The position numbers and the translations under genes were made by a program. Source: Arenibacter aquaticus (GTDB lineage: Bacteria > Bacteroidota > Bacteroidia > Flavobacteriales > Flavobacteriaceae). Taken from it: a stretch of 64,000 nucleotides of DNA. How positions within the stretch are numbered: position 1 is the stretch's first letter; each line of letters begins with the position of its first letter. Below are positions 56,005 to 64,000 of this stretch, piece by piece. The stretch lies in NCBI RefSeq assembly GCF_003957295.1, contig NZ_RQPJ01000003.1, forward strand, positions 315,125-379,124, in the 5' to 3' direction. The notes below the pieces were generated by a model. The model ran no database searches and was not told the DNA's origin. It worked only from the letters and a program-made list of their open reading frames with translations.

Positions 56005-56730
56005 TTATTCATCAAAAAAGAAATCATGTATTTCAATGATGCTACCACGGCCAATCTGTATTAAATTTTTGGTTTCCTTTAAGTAAATGCCAAGTGACTT
56101 TTCATTGTAAATAAATTTCATATCTTCATTGTAATCAGTAGTTACATACAAGTCTCCTGAAAGTTCATAAAATGGAATTGTAGTTTTGCTTTTTACTTTT
56201 ATTCCTTTATTTACAATTTTCCCGTTGGTCAATTGATCTTTAACAAAACTGTCATCTTTTTCTCCTGAAGCAACCTTGGTATAGGAGGTCATCATATTGA
56301 TCCATTCTTTTGAATCTATTAAAAACCAACGTACTTTGTCAAAGTCGATGCCATATTCATTTATCCAACCATAGCTAGTAAATCCAAGCAAAATTTGCTT
56401 CTTCCCATCCAACTCCGGCTTATCCTGGGGTACAAATTCTTGGATTTTAAAGGTGATTACCGATGTGGCGGACATGTCCTTTAATTTTTTACCATTAAAA
56501 TCAAGTGTTTTTAAGGAAAAATTGACCAGTTCGGGATTATTGGACAAGATCCATTCAGTTGCCGTTAATTCTGCACGTTCTTTCATCTGCTCCACCGCCG
56601 CAATCCCAGCACCAATGGCCAACAAGGCCCCTGCTCCAGCCGCTATAGCAGCTCCGTTATCTTGGGCTTGTGCATTTTTCGGGACTAAAAATGTGATGAT
56701 AAGTAAAAATAGTAGGGTGATTTTTTTCAT
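56005..56730 (-). CDS. Secreted protein with Gly/Ala zipper segment, unknown
   Basis: 241 aa from ATG 56730, chosen over 56841 because it begins a clear signal peptide (LFLLIITFLVPKNAQAQ). The mature N terminus has a Gly/Ala-rich helix (GAAIAAGAGALLAIGAGIAAVEQ) of glycine-zipper type that could insert in a membrane. The rest (~60-241) is a mixed domain with GFTSYGWINEYGIDFDKV and several Lys/Ile-rich strands; no family recognised. It is divergent from the TerB-like gene (175 bp between starts), so shared regulation with that operon is possible. Confidence 0.7.
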   Translation of the reverse strand: MKKITLLFLLIITFLVPKNAQAQDNGAAIAAGAGALLAIGAGIAAVEQMKERAELTATEWILSNNPELVNFSLKTLDFNGKKLKDMSATSVITFKIQEFVPQDKPELDGKKQILLGFTSYGWINEYGIDFDKVRWFLIDSKEWINMMTSYTKVASGEKDDSFVKDQLTNGKIVNKGIKVKSKTTIPFYELSGDLYVTTDYNEDMKFIYNEKSLGIYLKETKNLIQIGRGSIIEIHDFFFDE

Positions 56731-56904
56731 AATTTGTTTTCTGAATTCGGTTTTTGGTTTATAAAATTTTCTCGTTAGAATAAAGTTGTTCAACCGCCAA
56801 GTTAATATTAATAAATAGGGGAGCAATGCGGAAAACCGCAATGTAACTACTCATATTTTTAGTTGTTTTACTGTCAAATCATTTTAAAGCCAAATTAACC
56901 ACCA

Positions 56905-57321
56905 ATGGAAAAAACAACTATTAGTGCCGAATTAAAGAGTCATTTTTTAAGACTCTATCAAATGGCATTTGCCGATGACAACTTTGATATAATGGAACTT
57001 CAGATGCTTTATCAATTTGCAGATGATCGGGGCATACCTGCAAAAGAGCTGGATAAATTGCTATTGAACCCTGTTATTAATCGCGCCTCAATACCTACTG
57101 ATTTAAACACCAAAATAGAATACTTATTTGATCTATCTCAAATGATTATTGCTGATGGAATAATCACCGAGGATGAAAAAAATACCTTGAAAAAATATAT
57201 TAAAAAGTTTGGTTTCCTAGAGGAAAACATTGAGGAATTAGCCAACTATTTATTGGATTTTGTTCAAAAGGGACAAACCAAAGACGTATTGATTTCCGAA
57301 TTAAATAAATCAGAATTATGA
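56905..57321 (+). CDS. TerB-like all-helical protein
   Basis: 138 aa, no signal peptide. Two similar helical halves, each with acidic residues at a turn: LYQMAFADDNFDIMELQMLYQFA and LFDLSQMIIADGIITEDEKNTL. The pattern A-D-G/N-x-I/F-x-x-x-E is that of TerB/DjlA N-terminal-like domains, which bind metal and occur in tellurite-resistance and phage-stress gene sets. The end overlaps the next gene by 4 bp (ATGA), so the two are coupled. Assigning it to TerB-like is by motif only. Confidence 0.7.
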   Translation: MEKTTISAELKSHFLRLYQMAFADDNFDIMELQMLYQFADDRGIPAKELDKLLLNPVINRASIPTDLNTKIEYLFDLSQMIIADGIITEDEKNTLKKYIKKFGFLEENIEELANYLLDFVQKGQTKDVLISELNKSEL

Positions 57322-58376
57322 GTTCTATAAAACAACTTTTTAGTTTAAAAAAGACTAATACCGTAGAGAAGGTTAATCCAAAAGAAGAGGATAGAGAGTC
57401 GATTCGTATTACGTACTATCAAAGTGGTTATGGAGCTTCTATAAAAGCAACCGGTAAACCTATTATCCTAAAGGCTTGTTTGCAAAATCTTTTTGGCAGT
57501 TTTGAAGATCAATGCAAAAAACAAGTTCTGGAACAAGAACGTTTAAAACAGCCATATAGGGAAGCACAAGAAAAACACCGTACGGAGTTGAAGAAGTGTG
57601 AAACTGGCCATGGCATATATGAGAAAAAAAGGGACGATGTAACTGGTCAAATTGATAAGGTGAAGCATGATATTGTAGATGTAAGAAAAAATCCTCACAC
57701 CCATGGAGTGGATGCGGATAAAAGACCTAAAGCACAATTCTATATAGGTCTTGCCTTACTTCTGCCAATTACTCTTTATCTATTGGTTTTCTATGTGTCC
57801 GCATCCTATTCGTCTTTTTTTAAGGAGTTTACCAATGATATGCTTTCTGCTGCCATTTTTGACAAAGATGCCTTTACTAATGCCTTTAATGATAGCTGGC
57901 TGGAAGGCTTATTGGTTATAACCATCCCTTTTGTTTTTATGGGATTGGGTTATGTTATTCATATGGTTCAAAAAGGTAAGGGCTTTAAAAATGTATTGAA
58001 AATTGTTAGCCTTTACCTACTTACCTTTTTTTTTGATGGACTACTGGCGTATCAAATAGAAAAGAAAATTTATGAATTCAACAAGACTATAAATTCTGAA
58101 CCATATGATCTAAAAATTGCTGTGATGGAAGCAGAATTTTGGATGATAATCTTTGCGGGTTTTGTAGTATATATTATTTGGGGACTAGTTTTTGACTTTG
58201 TGATGAAAGAATATGAAAATATTGATAAAATAGAGGCCTTTATAAAGTCTAAGAAGGAGGAAATTTTAAATCTACAGCATCAACGACAAGAGCATTCGCA
58301 AAGATTGGAAGAGTTTGAACAACACAAAACAGCCCTAAATGGTTTAATAACAGAACTACAACACAAAATTGACTGA
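57318..58376 (+). CDS. Four-TM membrane protein with cytoplasmic coiled coils
   Basis: 352 aa, not recognised. Layout: soluble N terminus, a long charged coiled-coil stretch (~60-125), TM segments at ~141-162, ~196-216, ~227-247 and ~273-295, and a second coiled coil to the end (~300-352, SKKEEILNLQHQRQEHSQRL). It starts within the last codons of the TerB-like gene and is followed, in the same frame, by 67 further sense codons beyond its TGA (58374-58376) up to TAG 58580. The protein may anchor the TerB-like partner at the membrane. No enzymatic motif is visible. Confidence 0.8.
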   Translation: MSSIKQLFSLKKTNTVEKVNPKEEDRESIRITYYQSGYGASIKATGKPIILKACLQNLFGSFEDQCKKQVLEQERLKQPYREAQEKHRTELKKCETGHGIYEKKRDDVTGQIDKVKHDIVDVRKNPHTHGVDADKRPKAQFYIGLALLLPITLYLLVFYVSASYSSFFKEFTNDMLSAAIFDKDAFTNAFNDSWLEGLLVITIPFVFMGLGYVIHMVQKGKGFKNVLKIVSLYLLTFFFDGLLAYQIEKKIYEFNKTINSEPYDLKIAVMEAEFWMIIFAGFVVYIIWGLVFDFVMKEYENIDKIEAFIKSKKEEILNLQHQRQEHSQRLEEFEQHKTALNGLITELQHKID

Positions 58377-58580
58377 TTTGTATTTCCCATTAAGGAATAC
58401 CTTCACTACCACTCCCAATATAAAGAAGGTTGGTTTCAGGCCATTAGCTCAGAAATTGCTATTCCGCATAAGGAAAAAACTCAGTTGCTTGAAGAATGTG
58501 AGCTTACCGCGACTGAACATTTACAAGAAATGAATTTAACAGACACAGACTTTCAAAATTTAGTGTACTCAAATAATTAG
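58377..58580 (+). pseudogene. In-frame 67-codon extension after the TGA of the four-TM gene
   Basis: The frame of the preceding gene continues after TGA 58374-58376 with protein-like sequence (FPIKEYLHYHSQYKEGWFQ, then AISSEIAIPHKEK, ending NLVYSNN) to TAG 58578-58580, three bases before the next ATG. There is no ATG, GTG or TTG near its beginning, so it is not an ordinary separate gene. It may be the end of a once longer protein, the tail of a lost gene, or be made by stop-codon read-through. Confidence 0.5.
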
Positions 58581-58583
58581 GAG

Positions 58584-59510
58584 ATGAAAAAAACATTTAA
58601 ACCATTCATTAAAATTGCTTTGGTTGTACCAATTTTTATGGTAATAATTAACTGTAAATCAGATGAAAAGAAACCCATCGAAAGCACCAAAATACCGCGT
58701 GCAACCAAGATTGACAAAAGCTCATTCAATCTAAATTTAAATCTACTTCTAGATTTATCGGATAGAATAAGTCCAGTCAAATTTCCAAATGAGGCAATGG
58801 AGTTTTATAAAAGGGATGTAGGATATATAAAATCAGTTTCCAGTGCTTTTTTAGAGCATTTAAGCAAAAAAAAGGTGCGTCAGGCAAACGAACAAATAGA
58901 ATTGTTTTTTGAGCCGAGTCCAGCTAATTCTGATATCAATAATTTGTCCAACAAACTTAAGTACAGTATTTCCAAAGATAATTTATCAAAAGAAATACTT
59001 CATGAGGTTGATAGCTCCTATTCCAATTATCCCCTAAAAATATATGAATTGGCTATTAAGGATAATAATTACATTGGGTCTGATACATGGAGGTTTTTTA
59101 AGAATAAGGTAGGTGATTATTGTATTGAGGAGGGGTATAGGAATATCCTGGTCATTTTAACCGATGGCTATATCTATCACAAAGACACACAGTTGAAGGA
59201 AGGAAATAGAACATCATTTCTTATCCCGCAGGAGATAAGGAAGAATAAATTGAACTCTTCCAAATGGAAGGAAAAATTTGAGAATCAAGATTTTGGATTT
59301 ATAAAAATAAATAAAGATCTGTCGGATATAGAAATATTAGTTCTAGGGATTAACCCTGATTCCAAAAATGTTTATGAAGAAGACGTTATAAATGCATATT
59401 GGAGTAAGTGGTTAACAGAAATGAACGTTAAACGCTTTGCTATAAAACAAGCTGTTTTACCTTCTAATATGGATAAAATAATTAAAGATTTTATTTTGGA
59501 TCCCATTTAA
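58584..59510 (+). CDS. VWA-like lipoprotein
   Basis: 308 aa with lipoprotein signal FMVIINC (Cys24). The start of the mature domain, LNLLLDLSDRIS (D57), resembles the first MIDAS strand D-x-S of von Willebrand A domains though the third position is not a clean Ser, and ILVILTDGYI (~165-175) is the matching later strand T-D-G. In between lie charged helices. This suggests a metal-dependent binding fold facing the periplasm or surface. It follows the four-TM gene and its extension with almost no gap and likely belongs to the same operon. Remote homology; no function known. Confidence 0.65.
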   Translation: MKKTFKPFIKIALVVPIFMVIINCKSDEKKPIESTKIPRATKIDKSSFNLNLNLLLDLSDRISPVKFPNEAMEFYKRDVGYIKSVSSAFLEHLSKKKVRQANEQIELFFEPSPANSDINNLSNKLKYSISKDNLSKEILHEVDSSYSNYPLKIYELAIKDNNYIGSDTWRFFKNKVGDYCIEEGYRNILVILTDGYIYHKDTQLKEGNRTSFLIPQEIRKNKLNSSKWKEKFENQDFGFIKINKDLSDIEILVLGINPDSKNVYEEDVINAYWSKWLTEMNVKRFAIKQAVLPSNMDKIIKDFILDPI

Positions 59511-59623
59511 TCCAAGATTTGGTTTTATACAAGAAGTTCAATTTTAAAAAGAATTTTATTCTAAGAGTGGTCTTTCAGTGCATTTAAACTTACTTTGTAA
59601 TAGTTAAAATTGAATTACCTTAA

Positions 59624-60211
59624 ATGAATATTACCCTTTTTGTTCTCAATAAAACCCTATGTTTTATTCTCCTGTTTACTTTAAACCAGGCTTGTAATAA
59701 TAAACACCAAAAAATGGTTACCCCTGCCGCTTTGATCTCAAATTCTAGTGAGACTGGCCAGGACAATATTATTACTGCCGCGAGAAATGGATTAGACGAA
59801 AAAATTCAATTGGAGGCCAAAATCATTAGGATTTTGGACGGTGATACTGTGGAAATATTATATGGTCAATTGCCAATTAAACTGCGATTAGAACATATAG
59901 ACTGTCCTGAAAAAAGAGGGAAACAACCGTTTGGAAACAGGGCTAAAATAGTGTTGTCCGACTTATGTTTTGGCCAAACTGTTCGAATTTCATCAGATGG
60001 AAAATTTGACCGAAATGGGAGATTGATTGGAGTTATTTTCAATAAGGACAACATAAATGTGAATAAGGAAATGGTAAAACTGGGTATGGCTTGGCACTTT
60101 AAGAAATATTCAGATGACATGAGCTATGACGATCTGGAAAGAGAAGCACGAGAAGCCAAAGTAGGTTTGTGGAGTGACCCTAATCCCATTGCACCCTGGG
60201 ACTACAGGTAA
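59624..60211 (+). CDS. Secreted thermonuclease (SNase-like) lipoprotein
   Basis: 195 aa with lipoprotein signal FTLNQAC (Cys24). Residues ~65-195 are a staphylococcal-nuclease (OB) fold: IIRILDGDTVEI, IKLRLEHIDCPEKRGKQPFG containing the expected Arg, Asp and Glu of the active site, and FDRNGRLIGVIF with the second Arg, then REAREAKVGLWSD. SNase enzymes cut DNA and RNA with Ca2+ outside the cytoplasm. A TTACTTTG box at 59590-59597 may be its own promoter; the gap to the VWA gene is 113 bp. A nuclease beside a TerB/VWA-like gene set is suggestive but may be chance. Confidence 0.9.
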   Translation: MNITLFVLNKTLCFILLFTLNQACNNKHQKMVTPAALISNSSETGQDNIITAARNGLDEKIQLEAKIIRILDGDTVEILYGQLPIKLRLEHIDCPEKRGKQPFGNRAKIVLSDLCFGQTVRISSDGKFDRNGRLIGVIFNKDNINVNKEMVKLGMAWHFKKYSDDMSYDDLEREAREAKVGLWSDPNPIAPWDYR

Positions 60212-60528
60212 GTAGATTTTCATTGTGAGATATGTTTTTCTTTGCTGGCTTTTTATAAGCTCAACTATATCATTCACATAATCAATGGACAACATTATTT
60301 TTCCTACAACAGCACCGTGTTGAGTGGTATGTCGGAAATCCCGACATATCATATCCTCGACTAATTCTCCTTCCTTAAAACCATTGGAAGTGTGCTCTGT
60401 AATGGTTGTTCTTCCATTATTAAAAAGAATGGCCAATTGTGCTTGAGTGAACCAAAAAGTTTCCTTTATAAACTGAACCTATACTTCTATTTGAAGATTA
60501 TTAGATCTGTAATTAATTTTATACTCAT
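60212..60528 (-). pseudogene. Decayed RhuM-like gene fragment
   Basis: Minus-strand reading from ATG 60528 gives MSIKLITDLIIFK, then after a frameshift QIEV, an in-frame TAG, then VQFIKETFWFTQAQLAILFNN, RTTITEH, FKEGEL and CRDFRHTTQHGAVVGK. FWFTQAQLAILF, FKEGEL and CRxFRHTT are hallmark segments of the RhuM (virulence RhuM / death-on-curing-associated) N-terminal DNA-binding domain. The later YNLDVIISVGYRV block is not intact and the rest is gone. Such genes are often found in mobile or accessory DNA. Quoted parts are separate pieces of the reading. Confidence 0.6.
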
Positions 60529-60568
60529 TAACGTTTTTTCATGATTACTTGGCAAACTGAATGGCATT

Positions 60569-61399
60569 TTACCTGTCCTCTGCTTCCCTTTCCTTTACCT
60601 GAGCAAAAAGCCAATCCAGCAATTCCTGGGTATCAAAAGCCGGGTGCCAGCTGCTATGACCCACATCCGGAAACTCAGTGTATTTAGGATTTCCACCGGC
60701 CTTTTTAATGGCAGCTACCATATTTCTAGAAAAGTCGACCGGAACGGTGTTGTCCTTATCACCATGAAAAACCCATAGGGGTATATCTGCAATATTTTTA
60801 GCAAGCTCAGGGTTGCCACCCCCGCAGATGGGGATGGCCGCAGCGAAAATATGCGGGCGACTTAGGATGTAGTGCCAAGTTCCATATCCACCCATGGACT
60901 GACCGGTAATATAGCGTCTACTGCTATCTATATTAAATTCTTCTTCCAAGGCTGCTATGGTTTCAAAAACCAAGGCTTCTACATTGGGTTGATTATACCT
61001 TCCCCGTGCCATCAGACGTTCTTTTTCACTCTTTCCCGGAGACCTTCCCCAATCAGCGCCAGGTGGACATTGGGGCACAAAAATTAAGGCAGGATATTTT
61101 TTTCTATTTTCCAAAGTGGACAATACTTGTGCTGCCTTGGAACCTGCAATTTGCTTGATATTATCCCTACCCCTGCCTGCTCCTCCAGACAGACATACTA
61201 CCAAGGGGTACTGTTTGTTGGGATCGTAATCCAAAGGTTTCAGCAAGCGATAGTGCAGCGTATCTTTTTGCTGGCTTACATGGGTTCTCTCCATGAACAA
61301 TTCGGCTATTTGCGTCACCTTGGTCTGGGAGACCACTTTGGTCACTCCAAAACAGAATATACCCACTGCTATGATCCATATTTTTAGAACCTTCCCCAT
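60569..61399 (-). CDS. Secreted alpha/beta-hydrolase esterase (CE1/PHB-depolymerase-like)
   Basis: 276 aa with signal peptide (GVTKVVSQ). Alpha/beta-hydrolase motifs: YPLVVCLSGGAGRG near the oxyanion strand, YITGQSMGGYGTWHY with the nucleophile Ser, LWVFHGDKDNTVPVDF with the Asp, and FPDVGHSSWH with the His. PUL-associated members act as acyl or feruloyl/acetyl esterases on plant and algal glycans. It lies 50 bp after the PhoD-like gene on the same strand, so the pair may be co-transcribed. Substrate not known. Confidence 0.85.
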   Translation of the reverse strand: MGKVLKIWIIAVGIFCFGVTKVVSQTKVTQIAELFMERTHVSQQKDTLHYRLLKPLDYDPNKQYPLVVCLSGGAGRGRDNIKQIAGSKAAQVLSTLENRKKYPALIFVPQCPPGADWGRSPGKSEKERLMARGRYNQPNVEALVFETIAALEEEFNIDSSRRYITGQSMGGYGTWHYILSRPHIFAAAIPICGGGNPELAKNIADIPLWVFHGDKDNTVPVDFSRNMVAAIKKAGGNPKYTEFPDVGHSSWHPAFDTQELLDWLFAQVKEREAEDR

Positions 61400-61448
61400 T
61401 TCCTTTATATTGCTTCCTTACCCTTCTGAATTAAAATTAACTTCCTTG

Positions 61449-62960
61449 TCAATTAATTTCGGCCAGTTTTTCTGTCTCATAAAGTAAATTTCCCTCTTCA
61501 TCATAGTGTTGAAAGGTGGCCACTGGAATACCATCCTTTCTTTGCACGGTAACCGACAAAAACCCACCACTGGCGGACTCCTTATCCCCTTGAATATAGA
61601 ATTGTTTAATCAAGCTATCGGGATCGGTTGAGTTGGGGTCTCCTGCCAAGCGTCCAGCGCGAGAATTGTTATCTACCAAGGCCCCTGTAGAGAATTCTTC
61701 AATTCCACTGGGGTGCATGGCATGGTATTGCCAATGCCTGTCGCCACAAATAATATAAAGATTTTTCTCAAGGAAATCATTATCCACCAACCATTGGAAA
61801 ATTGCTTCCCCCTCATGCCTAAAACCGTCATGATTTACGTGATTATCTGTTTTGTAAGCATCATCTGGCCCCACCATGGGAGTTGGGGAAATTATGAGCT
61901 TAAAACTGGCATCGCTCTCCAATAATGTCTCCTTAAGCCAATCTAATTGCTCTGTTCCCAACATCGTTTTGTCGGGTCCGTCTTTCATTTTATTGGGGCT
62001 TCTGTAGTCCCTACCTTCCAAAAACCACAGCTGAAGATCTTGGTTCATGCGATGGGTACGATAGGTTTTGGCATGTATGTCCTCCAAATCCACCACAGGC
62101 AATTGCTCTTTAAAATTCTTGATCCCCAATTCATGGGATATAGGAAGCTCCTGGTAGGGATCGGCATCGTTGTATCTATAATCATGATCATCCTTTTCCC
62201 AATAGGTTGCCACCTTACTAAAAAGTTCCAAAAACCTGGGTTGGGCAAATTGTTCATGGTATTTTCTGCGCATCCCTTCTTCATCTACCACTTCCATTCC
62301 ATTATATCCTCCTGGGTGGGGGTTCTTCCCGGCTTTAACGGCTCTGTCGAAGTTGGTCTTGTGAGGATGGTCAAAATAAACGTTATCCCCAGTACCAATG
62401 AAGTAATCTGGGTTCAGGTTTTGGATAGCCTGCAATGCCGGATACCCTAGACGCTTGTCTTCTCCGGAATACTCCTTTCCTTCCTCATATTTCCCGTAGT
62501 GGAAAAAATAGTGGTTCATACCCGTTACCACCACCATTGATAACTTTTCACTGCTATTGGGGCCAGGCAAGGTTTTAAAAGTGGCTATATCACTTTCAAA
62601 AAGCGTATTCTTGTCCTTTCCAAATTGGAGACGGTAGAAGTATTTATTTCCTGGCTGCAGACCTTCTATTTTCTTTTTAATTATAAAGTCGTTCTCTGAG
62701 GTAGCCTGTAAAAAGTCGGAAACCAAGGGGTTTTCAAAAGTGGAGTCGGTATCAATTTCAAATCTCGCGATCCCATTGGCACCGCTTATATCCCCATTGA
62801 CCAAGCTGTCCGTAAGGGTTAATCTGGATTGAAGGATTACGGATGTTGAAGTGGCTTCACCGGCCATTATTCCTTGTCCAAGGTAAATATCCTGCACTAT
62901 GGGGTTGCAGGAGGTAATTAGGATGGCGATGAGAAGGGTAATGCTAAATGTTTTTATCAT
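61449..62960 (-). CDS. PhoD-like alkaline phosphatase/phosphodiesterase lipoprotein
   Basis: 503 aa from ATG 62960, chosen because it starts the lipoprotein signal LLIAILITSC (Cys18); a longer frame begins at 63029. N-terminal fibronectin-like PhoD domain (~20-130, IMAGEATSTSVILQSRL) followed by the metallophosphatase core: YFIGTGDNVYFDHP, WEKDDHDYRYNDADP, LWFLEGRDYRSP, and IICGDRHWQYH. PhoD enzymes cleave phosphate mono- and diesters outside the cell. It is upstream of the CE1-like esterase gene. Confidence 0.9.
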   Translation of the reverse strand: MIKTFSITLLIAILITSCNPIVQDIYLGQGIMAGEATSTSVILQSRLTLTDSLVNGDISGANGIARFEIDTDSTFENPLVSDFLQATSENDFIIKKKIEGLQPGNKYFYRLQFGKDKNTLFESDIATFKTLPGPNSSEKLSMVVVTGMNHYFFHYGKYEEGKEYSGEDKRLGYPALQAIQNLNPDYFIGTGDNVYFDHPHKTNFDRAVKAGKNPHPGGYNGMEVVDEEGMRRKYHEQFAQPRFLELFSKVATYWEKDDHDYRYNDADPYQELPISHELGIKNFKEQLPVVDLEDIHAKTYRTHRMNQDLQLWFLEGRDYRSPNKMKDGPDKTMLGTEQLDWLKETLLESDASFKLIISPTPMVGPDDAYKTDNHVNHDGFRHEGEAIFQWLVDNDFLEKNLYIICGDRHWQYHAMHPSGIEEFSTGALVDNNSRAGRLAGDPNSTDPDSLIKQFYIQGDKESASGGFLSVTVQRKDGIPVATFQHYDEEGNLLYETEKLAEIN

Positions 62961-63002
62961 ATTGTGGTGATTGTTGCCTACGTTTAATGTTTGGTTCGTG
63001 TT

Positions 63003-63024
63003 CCCTGCCTGTAGGCTGACAGGG
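63003..63024 (-). repeat. REP-like palindrome, copy 3 (weaker)
   Basis: The minus strand reads CCTGTCAGCCTACAGGCAGG, agreeing with copies 1 and 2 at most positions, with CCTGTC/AGGCAGG arms. It lies just upstream of the PhoD-like gene start. Confidence 0.45.
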
Positions 63025-63097
63025 GTCAAGCACCGAATTTAGCAAATAAAAACGAAACTTGCCGGTCCCCCACCCGCTTTGGAATTCACTTGATTTA

Positions 63098-63366
63098 GAA
63101 CCAAATTAAAAATAGGCCGGTTCTTGGTTCCTTCAACTTATAGTGTGTATATAAATCATTGCTCGATATTGAATACCTTCCAACTATGACCTGAATGTCA
63201 TTTGTCAAGAAAATATTCTTCCACAGTGGACACTAATATCATTATTCGGTTTCCCTCAAGCATTCAAAACAACTGGGGTGGTCACTTCGACAGCATCCTT
63301 TTTCGGGACGACGAGAAGTCGCACATATTGGGTTTTGGTTACTACATATTATATTATTGTCCAAAG
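63098..63366 (+). repeat. Repeat block C (partial copies)
   Basis: Two repeated parts. Bases ~63115-63200 (from GGCCGGTTCTTGGTTCC) recur at ~63914-64000. Bases 63281-63366 (the hairpin element plus TTTTGGTTACTACATATT and TTGTCCAAAGCT) recur at 63454-63542. No gene is supported in 63030-64000. Confidence 0.7.
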
Positions 63367-63453
63367 CTGGGAAATTATTCAAACAATTGAGGTTTCGTTC
63401 AGCTACCTGTGAGATTTCTCCTCCCTATCGGTCGTTCGAAATGACTGTTTTAC

Positions 63454-64000
63454 GTCACTTCGACAGAGTCCCTTTTCGGGACGACGAGAAGTCACACATA
63501 TTAGGGTTTTGGTTACTACATATTAAATTATTGTCCAAAGCTCACGTATTAATAACTCTATTTATGTTTTGTTTGAGTTACTTGTGAGATTTAGCTCATA
63601 GCATTTCTATTGTACGGGAATTCGTGAATCTTTTACCTCGGATTGATCGGACAGTTAAGTAATGGATAAATCTGAAAAATTTGTATGGATAGGAATTGAT
63701 AAGAACGGTCTACCTCAAAATTCTTGTTCTGTTCATTTTTTGCATCGCCCAAAAAACGAACCAAAAAACGCTAGGCTGATTTTTCTTTTCTTGAAATCTA
63801 CGGACTTTCCACAGCCCCAGCGCCCAGGCCGCTTTCACTAGGGTGAAATGCTCTATGGACGCCTTCCCCCATCCGGTGTGAAAACTCCTTGATTTTCTAC
63901 TAAAATAAAAAAAGGCCGGTTCTTGGTTCCTTCAACTTATAGTGTGTATATAAATCATTGCTCGATATTGAATACCTTCCAACTATGACCTGAATGTCAT
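63454..64000 (+). repeat. Long dispersed intergenic repeat, copy B (runs off window)
   Basis: It starts with the hairpin element and corresponds to copy A at 48663-49110 in the same orientation, with a nearly identical ~150-bp core at ~63720-63870. A 59-codon frame from ATG 63662 (MDKSEKFVWIGIDKN) to TAG 63841 is intact here but frameshifted in copy A. The last ~85 bases repeat 63115-63200. It may be a non-autonomous mobile element or a decayed one. Confidence 0.75.

Noticed and set aside
60110..60436. 108-aa minus-strand ORF as an intact gene
   Set aside because: Its C-terminal third lies antisense to the thermonuclease gene and its N-terminal part is the RhuM-like remnant that begins further upstream with a frameshift and stop; reported as a pseudogene instead.

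Overview
The window looks like a chromosomal segment of a marine flavobacterium (Bacteroidota, probably Flavobacteriaceae of the Maribacter/Zobellia/Arenibacter kind; this is inference). The reasons are the moderately AT-rich DNA, SusC/SusD pairs, many lipoprotein signals of the type hydrophobic run-S/G-C, a type IX secretion C-terminal sorting domain, and the near absence of Shine-Dalgarno sequences. No rRNA, tRNA, CRISPR array or intact insertion sequence was seen.

Region 1 (1 to about 48.3 kb) is a large sulfatase-rich polysaccharide utilization locus. A plus-strand operon (GH78 rhamnosidase end, an unassigned TIM-barrel glycosidase, an SGNH acetylesterase, a sulfatase; 2-6346) meets a long minus-strand run. 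That run holds three sulfatases, an unrecognised secreted 559-aa protein and one SusC/SusD pair (6809-18526). Next come a three-gene operon with an acetylesterase, a sulfatase and an M64-type metallopeptidase (19216-24765), and a four-gene operon of two consecutive SusC/SusD pairs (25780-35678). A divergent ThuA-domain protein with two binding-type domains follows (36254-38161), then two sulfatases, a ROK-family regulator, a BNR/sortilin-type beta-propeller protein beside a wrecked paralogue, and an iduronate-sulfatase-like enzyme. Eight S1 formylglycine sulfatases are present in all. The likely scheme is: SusD lipoproteins bind and SusC barrels import a sulfated, acetylated, rhamnose-containing glycan, while secreted or lipid-anchored sulfatases, esterases and glycosidases trim it. 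Ulvan or another sulfated rhamnan-type or glycoprotein-linked algal glycan would fit, but no polysaccharide lyase lies in the window, so the substrate is unproven.

Region 2 (48.3-54.5 kb) begins with a noncoding repeat block. It continues with a group of a TPR protein, a purple acid phosphatase with a T9SS signal, and a cytochrome c peroxidase carrying an extra N-terminal helical domain, followed by a tiny acidic lipoprotein.

Region 3 (54.7-60.5 kb) is an accessory cluster of mostly uncharacterised envelope proteins: an HTH-like/one-TM protein, a DUF3761-like protein, a secreted Gly/Ala-zipper protein, then a plus-strand run of a TerB-like protein, a four-TM coiled-coil protein, a VWA-like lipoprotein and a secreted thermonuclease. 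A 67-codon open frame follows directly after the stop codon of the four-TM gene. A decayed RhuM-like gene closes the cluster. I consider this the best candidate for an undescribed system.

Region 4 (60.5-64 kb) holds a CE1-like esterase and a PhoD-like phosphatase, then a second noncoding repeat block that matches the one at 48.7-49.1 kb and runs off the window edge.
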